Positions 58,410 to 64,000 of a stretch of DNA of 64,000 nucleotides are shown piece by piece. The DNA comes from Volvariella volvacea V23 (lineage: Eukaryota > Basidiomycota > Agaricomycetes > Agaricales > Pluteaceae). The notes under the pieces are model-generated. The model worked only from the letters and a program-made list of their open reading frames with translations, ran no database searches and was not told where the DNA came from. Within the stretch, counting starts at the first letter, position 1; each line of letters starts with the position of its first letter. The DNA is taken from contig KB722742.1 of assembly GCA_000349905.1 (NCBI GenBank), forward strand, positions 1,288,745-1,352,744, in the 5' to 3' direction. The translations under genes were made by a program, and so were the position numbers.

Positions 58410-60970
58410 AGGGGTGATTCAGGAGCCGGTGGGATTTGTGTGGGATATAGCAAGGAGTTGGTTTGCTTTGACAGGAATTAAATGAACTGATGTACTACCA
58501 GTCACTCGCTTGACTCAATGACAACCGTTTTCATTGGGATCCCGTCCTCGTCGTGAGGGGGGGTTGTTTGTATCCTAAGTCACCCGCAGCTGTGCTTAGG
58601 ATTTCAGGATGCCCCAGAAAATGATGCATGCTCGGGAACCAGGGTTCTGAATGCATTAGACCACTGGGCATGGTGGAATTATTTATCGCAATGGGGCACC
58701 GCCCAGCAGAAAGCTCGAGATATTCTTATAAGCCGTAGCGATACGCAAGCTTAACTGCTTATCCTTCTGATAGACTCTCCTCCCGACCGCGCACTGCTTC
58801 ATTTTTCGACAAAGCAGCAATCTTTCCTTATCGCGTTAGTGATTCGAGATAGCACTTGAAGGTTCCTTTTACCTTCCTGTCTCTTCTGTTCTATAGGCAG
58901 TGCGAGTGCTTTTCTGCCTACAGCCGAAGCTAACGACAAAAGAAAGGCAATGCGCAGTCATAGCACAGAACGTAGCTAGGCAGTATCGCGAACTCTCTCA
59001 AAGATTCTTGTTGCGATGTTCAGCACAACGCGCCACGTGGCACAGCTGTGGCGATGTACCAACGGAAATCGCCAAGTGCCGCCAAATGCCGTAAACTCCG
59101 TCCGGGGTCCGGAACCTATTACTACCATATTTGGAAATTGTAGTGCGGGGTTTTGCTGTGTTTTCCTTCGTGTAATTCTTAATCTGTGCACAGCACCGGC
59201 TATGAAGTCTTCACCTGCAGACTCAGTGCAATCGGAACAGCCTAATTAATGAAGATCTCATCCCCGTATCGCATCCCTGAGCCCACGATGCAAAGGGCGC
59301 TCAATTGTCCTCGGCGAAAGTGCACTGTGCAGACAAAGGGTGTTTTCCTTTGAAGATTCCAAAAATTATTGCTGGACAAAAAATTTTTTTCTCGACGCAT
59401 TATGCGGGGTTACTACACTGGGCATCAGCTGACCTCTGGATTTTCGGGATTCTGTATCGTGTGTAGAAATATGTACATGTGGAGGTAACCTGACTGCGGG
59501 ACCAATCCGCGCTGGTATTCTCTCCTTAAGGTTGGCCTCAGTAACTCCTTTTTGGATCCCTGCCATCCTTCTCTCGAGATACCTGTTTTTGTGTCTCTAT
59601 GCATGTGGCGCACAAGAAGATAGTTCGTACAAGATGAACAGGGAAATATGCAACACGGCGCGCGCGCAAGTTGGTGAGATTATAACTCAACTGGCTCTGG
59701 GGTACAGCGGCTATGGAACCTCAGTTTATGGGCGGTGTTGTCGCCACTTTTCCGGTTTGTCTAATTGATAGCTTTACGGAATGAGTCCTCATTTGTCTTT
59801 TCCTGCAGCGATAGTATTAATACTCGGTGATTTAAATACAGCAGGGAGGTGCCAAAGTATCTTTTCGAATCAGTGAGCGAGGCAGAAGCTCAGCTTACCT
59901 GTGGAAAAGCGACATTGTGCTAGCGCGAACTGCGCGGTACCATAGAATCGAAATTCCAGGGCATGGCCTCGATCTCAGCGCAGGAAAATCGAAGCCAGGA
60001 AGAACGAGACACGGGAGCAGAAGTATGGTCAACCACCTCCGCGCCCTTGGAAGAGCGGTCTCCATGCTCTGCCAGGAAGGGCGTAGACCATTCGATGCCT
60101 ATCTCCCGCGTGTTGTAACCTGGTGCCATTGCCATGAGCTCGGTATCTCGGCCGCGTTCTCCGTCGTTGCGTAGTAGCGCCTCAACGCCGCTGGAAAATT
60201 GCGTCTACCTTAGGAGAACGCACCTGGCCTGAGCGATCGTTACCTACGGTCCTAAAAGCAAAGACGAAGGGGACGGGGCTTGGAGGGAGCCTAGTTGTGG
60301 AGTCGTTGGCACAGTGAGGTGAGCGCCGGTGCTCGGGTTTAATTTTGCCTTGCTTCTGTTCGCTGCATGATATCGATTTGTGGTATAGTTCACTGTGTGG
60401 CACCGTTCTGCACTTGATGACGGTTGCTTCTGACGATGGAGGCTGAGGCGCCCAGATTGCATAGCGGACTTGACGTTATGGTGCTCGGGCCGGTACAGCC
60501 GTCGCGCGACCCTGCCACGGCGCTCATCCAAACGCCTCATAATGACTATGACATGCAAGCGCCACTAGCCAACGACTCCAGTGGCGAGGCAACTCAGATC
60601 CTTGGCTGCCTTGCTCAGCTACACCCTACACTTCGGTGGTTCACCATCGCCCATCGGTGGAGTACCCATCAAGGTACAGCACAATCGTGCCACAACAACG
60701 TGATATCAGGGCCCCACCGAGGCAGCTGAGGCGTCACCTCCTGACCATTTCTTGGGGTTTTTGCCTATTCCAGGCAGCATGGCGTAATTTCATCTATTAT
60801 GGTCAAAACTCGACAACACCTCGCTGTAAGCGTGCCCTCTCGCGATGCCCTGCCTCAAACCTTTTGTTACCGGATAAAGGTGCTGTGAAGGGATCATTAT
60901 AAATGCGTAAGTGACTAGGTCGTCTGTGTCTACCGCCTTTAGCTCTCACTCTTCATATTGCCGTGCTGTT
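58410..60970. other. Intergenic region without supported gene
   Basis: About 2.6 kb between the aminopeptidase and the right-hand F-box gene. Open stretches of up to about 100 codons occur on both strands but show no family motif, splice pattern or coding codon bias. The right end must contain the promoter of the F-box gene. Confidence 0.4.
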
Positions 60971-63408
60971 ATGTCTATGATCCCAAACTCAGTACGCCTT
61001 CTGTCCTCACAAATTAATTATGCTGTCGGGTGTTGATATTGACCCCTAGATCTTCGGTAGCCAGGATCGCATCTTGTATCTTTTGTCATGCAATGACCCG
61101 CCTACTACTCAGGAAGTTGCAGAGATGAAAGCATATGCCGACGATCTCTTCGTCTCCTTCGCCCACTTTTCTGACTCCGAGCCTTCTCCGGACGTGGGAA
61201 AACTGGAGAAAATCATCGCGGACCTCAGCACTATCCTGGCGCCTATACGTCGAATTCCAAATGAAATCTTCATGCATATCGCCCTTTTCTGCACCTGCCA
61301 GAACAACTTCCGTTGCGTAGTTACACTCGCAGCAGTTTGTCGGAGGTGGAGACAGCTTGTGCTCTCGTTTCGTCAATTGTGGAGTTCCTTGGAAGTAATC
61401 GTACCAAGGACAGATTGGGAAATATTTGGCGGCCCAGTCGTGGGTGACGATTGGATTTCCGAATGGTTTTCTCGTGCAGGGAGCATGAGGCTAGACGTCA
61501 CGTTCAATATAAAGCCTACACTTTCCCGAGCGTACTTTCCCCACATCATGAAAACTGTCACGCAATGCGCAACACGACTGCGAATGCTATTTCTCGAGCT
61601 CTTTACCAATCAATATCCCTGGATTTTTTCGCTTCCTGTGCAGGAGCTCACCGGTCTCGACGAACTCATCATCAACTTCAAGAGATCCGAAAACTTTTCT
61701 ATCCAATTACCAGATGCACCTCTTCTTGATCTCCATCCTCTTACGCGTATGAAGTGCTTCACCCTTTTCTGCAATGAAGAGTCGCTCAGCCCTTTGCGCG
61801 ATAACTAGGTCCTGGTTCCTTGGGACCAACTGGTTTTGTTCCGCCTTCTTCACCACAACGTTACACCAGACTATTGCTTCGACATCATCAAGAAATGCAC
61901 AAAGTTAGAAGAGCTCTCATTGACTTGGACTTCTCCGCTTACTTACGTGGGTGACAAGAGCTACCGTTCAAGGAAGAGGATAATGTCGAATTTCTCGTGC
62001 ACGATTCGTTGAGGCCGCTACATATTTTGTGGCAACCCTCGGTATTTAACGGAGCAGAAATGGACAGGGAACAGCGATATGCGCACGTCGATGAATTTTG
62101 GACAAGTCCAATGGCTCTCTTGCTCTTCCGCTTGATACTTCCCAATTTGGAATGGTTAAGCTGCAAGCATATACCACCGGCTTCTCAGCCATGCAGAGCC
62201 ATCAGCTACAGGTCCCCCGAATTTCCAAACCTGACGGTGCTTGTGCTCGATTCAGTTTACGTTGAGCCATGCGAACTTATAACCTTATTCGCTGACATAC
62301 CGGCTCTCCAAACACTTGTACTCGACGAGGCTTCGAAGATTTGTCCCTTCTTCTTTTATACTATGACGGCCTGGACCTTTGCCCATCCAGACAGTCATAT
62401 GCATGGGCTTCCGATTGGGACGCAGCTGTCAACGCCGGTTCGCCTAGCGTTGAATGAGTTTAAAGATTATGTGGATCTCGATAAGCTGTTTCCAAGTCGA
62501 AGTTCCTTCTACGTTGATTCCTTGGAGTTTCTCCAAACGTTTCGAGATTGGGGCGACGAGGTAGATGAGATTTTACGAGATGAGAACAAAAGGCGCTCAT
62601 ACTGGGTATGTGTTATTATGTGAGGGGCAGCTCAGTCGCAGATCCTAACTGCTATTCATCTATCCAGGATGTTAACTACCTGCATCCCACGAAGAGCTAT
62701 GAATGCCTTGCAGATGACCCTTTAAATTATGATGAACTGTCAATGCCAGATGACATCAACCTGGCTGTGTACAAATACTTTATCCTCAAACACGGTTTGG
62801 GAGACGATGTATTGGACGAAGTGTTGTCACGAAAGGGAATTGATTGTGCCCAGGTTGAGGCTGCATATCGCAAGGTTTCCAAGTTCCACGAAGAGCGCGC
62901 TCATCAACTCTACGAGCCTCTTCTCCCTCAATTAAGGAGCCTTACGATGAGGTGTCTGGCACCAGAGCCTTGCCAGGAGTACCTCCTGTGGTTTGCCGCA
63001 TCGAGGTGGTGGTCATGGGATCGTGAAGTCGTTCCCGGATCGAATCCCCCGAGGTATAGTTGGCGAACAGAGCAAGTTGCCAGATTGAGGTATATAAGGT
63101 GCAACCCCCTCCATGGAGATGGGTGGGACGACAACAGGGATATCGTCAAGGAGTTTTATAGGATAATAAATGAAGGGTTAGGAATATATGGTAGACCATT
63201 GGGCGAGCACTGCCACACATGTGCGATCTCCCAACTGGGGCCACCGGACAAGGACGAGTCAGAGGATGAGGGCGAATCTTTCTATGCAGCAATCACACTA
63301 CCAGCTAGCTCGCCCGACCTGAGTCCGGAGGAGTTGGCAAGGCAGCGCTGTACTTGTGGTTACTTTGAACTCGAAACGGAAAAGAGTAACTTCGGGTTCG
63401 CGTGGTAG
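60971..63408 (+). pseudogene. Large F-box gene with internal stop and frameshift
   Basis: A first exon (60971-60991, MSMIPNS) splices over a 58-base intron to 61050, giving an in-frame start to the family N-terminus (LLSCNDPPTTQEVAEMKAYA). The F-box-like segment is RRIPNEIFMHIALFC followed by VCRRWRQLVLSFRQLWSSL. The frame meets TAG at 61806-61808, after SPLRDN, but continues in the same frame with family-like VLVPWDQLVLFRLLHH. Near 61953-61960 a 1-base loss is needed to pass to the next frame (ELPFKEEDNVEFLVHD). A clean 62-base intron (62606-62667) then joins RRSYW to DVNYLHP and the frame runs to TAG at 63408. Two independent lesions suggest a pseudogene or poor assembly. An alternative 62-base intron ending at the TAG (GTATGA...CTAG) could rescue the first lesion only. 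Confidence 0.65.
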
Positions 63409-64000
63409 CGGAAAGTTTAATGTGGCATTGGTGTGGGCATGCCTCTACTGCGTGGCACTGCTGACAGGAGCGTTGTAAGGGTAGAAGTAATTCGCGCTGA
63501 CGAACTATTTAAATAAGGATTATTGGCCATTTTACTTCACTTATACCCGTCATATTGTGAGGACTTCTGAAGCATGCTAGGTGGAGTAATCAGTCCAGTA
63601 AATCTCGATAAGTCGAAGAATATCGATCCTTGCGCTTTATTGGCTGTATGGGGTATCGAGCGATTATTTCCCATAGGACAAACAGGGTCTCTTCATAGAA
63701 GAAACCAAATTCATCAACACGTTCATCAACCGGCCATAGTTCCTCCCCGCCACCCTCACTTCAGATAACTAGTCCCTTCCTGTACCTGCTGGGATCACGA
63801 AATGGCACATCCTAGACATGCAGCTGGATGAGATCAATGTGGTCAAGCCTTTCGACCAGGTCATGGAGCTCATCAAGAATGCGAGCCAACCTTTACCCGA
63901 TTGCTAATTGCCTCTCCGTCTTCCTCGATTCCGAGCTTTGCATGGCTCGGCACCTCAAAACCTTGATATAGCGTAACGAAAATCCCATGGGCAAGGCGCG
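63409..64000. other. Right edge, unresolved
   Basis: About 590 bases. A short plus-strand frame near 63798-63905 reads WHILDMQLDEINVV and VMELIKNASQPLPDC before a stop. It could be an exon end of a gene or a remnant. No family was recognised. Confidence 0.3.

Overview
This window looks like nuclear DNA of a basidiomycete fungus, most likely an Agaricomycete. Its genes are split by many short GT..AG introns of about 40-75 bases. Its families are typical of that group: F-box/leucine-rich proteins, a DUF6533-type seven-helix membrane protein, a Zn2Cys6 fungal-specific transcription factor, a pectin-degrading GH28 enzyme and alpha-arrestins. Two runs of exactly 100 N (9760-9859 and 25216-25315) are scaffold gaps of unknown true length. 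All exon models were read by eye from reading frame, splice signals and family motifs; none was checked by alignment or transcripts.

Left part (1-25.2 kb), gene-dense: two intact F-box paralogues stand head to head (the first runs off the left edge), followed by a third copy killed by a stop codon. Next come a decayed phosphotransferase-like gene, a transposase remnant, the DUF6533 gene running into gap 1, and the 3' end of histone H3. A secreted GH28 pectinase follows, whose catalytic Asp lies in a 5-base exon. Then come two tandem alpha-arrestins with identical architecture, a DUF2235 alpha/beta hydrolase, and a divergently transcribed Zn2Cys6 regulator.

Middle (25.3-48.3 kb), gene-poor: the one certain gene is a glycogen-targeting subunit of protein phosphatase 1 (36.4-38.7 kb). 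Around it lie two long stretches with only fragmentary coding signal. These include a tentative six-exon gene at 28.0-28.8 kb, exon-like pieces at 27.4-27.8 and 31.5-32.2 kb, and a possible glutathione S-transferase relic. They look like decayed or fast-evolving accessory DNA.

Right part (48.3-64 kb): two tandem F-box-like paralogues, the mitochondrial respiratory-chain subunit Cox6, and a Gcn4-type bZIP factor with a Gcn4-like site just upstream of its own TATA box. These are followed by an M17 leucyl aminopeptidase with two possible starts (mitochondrial or cytosolic form), and a large F-box gene carrying a stop codon and a frameshift. F-box-type genes occur in three separate clusters, three of the six copies or loci being intact, one truncated by the window edge and two damaged, which suggests active birth and death of this family. 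No CRISPR array, rRNA, tRNA or convincing new defence-like system was found.
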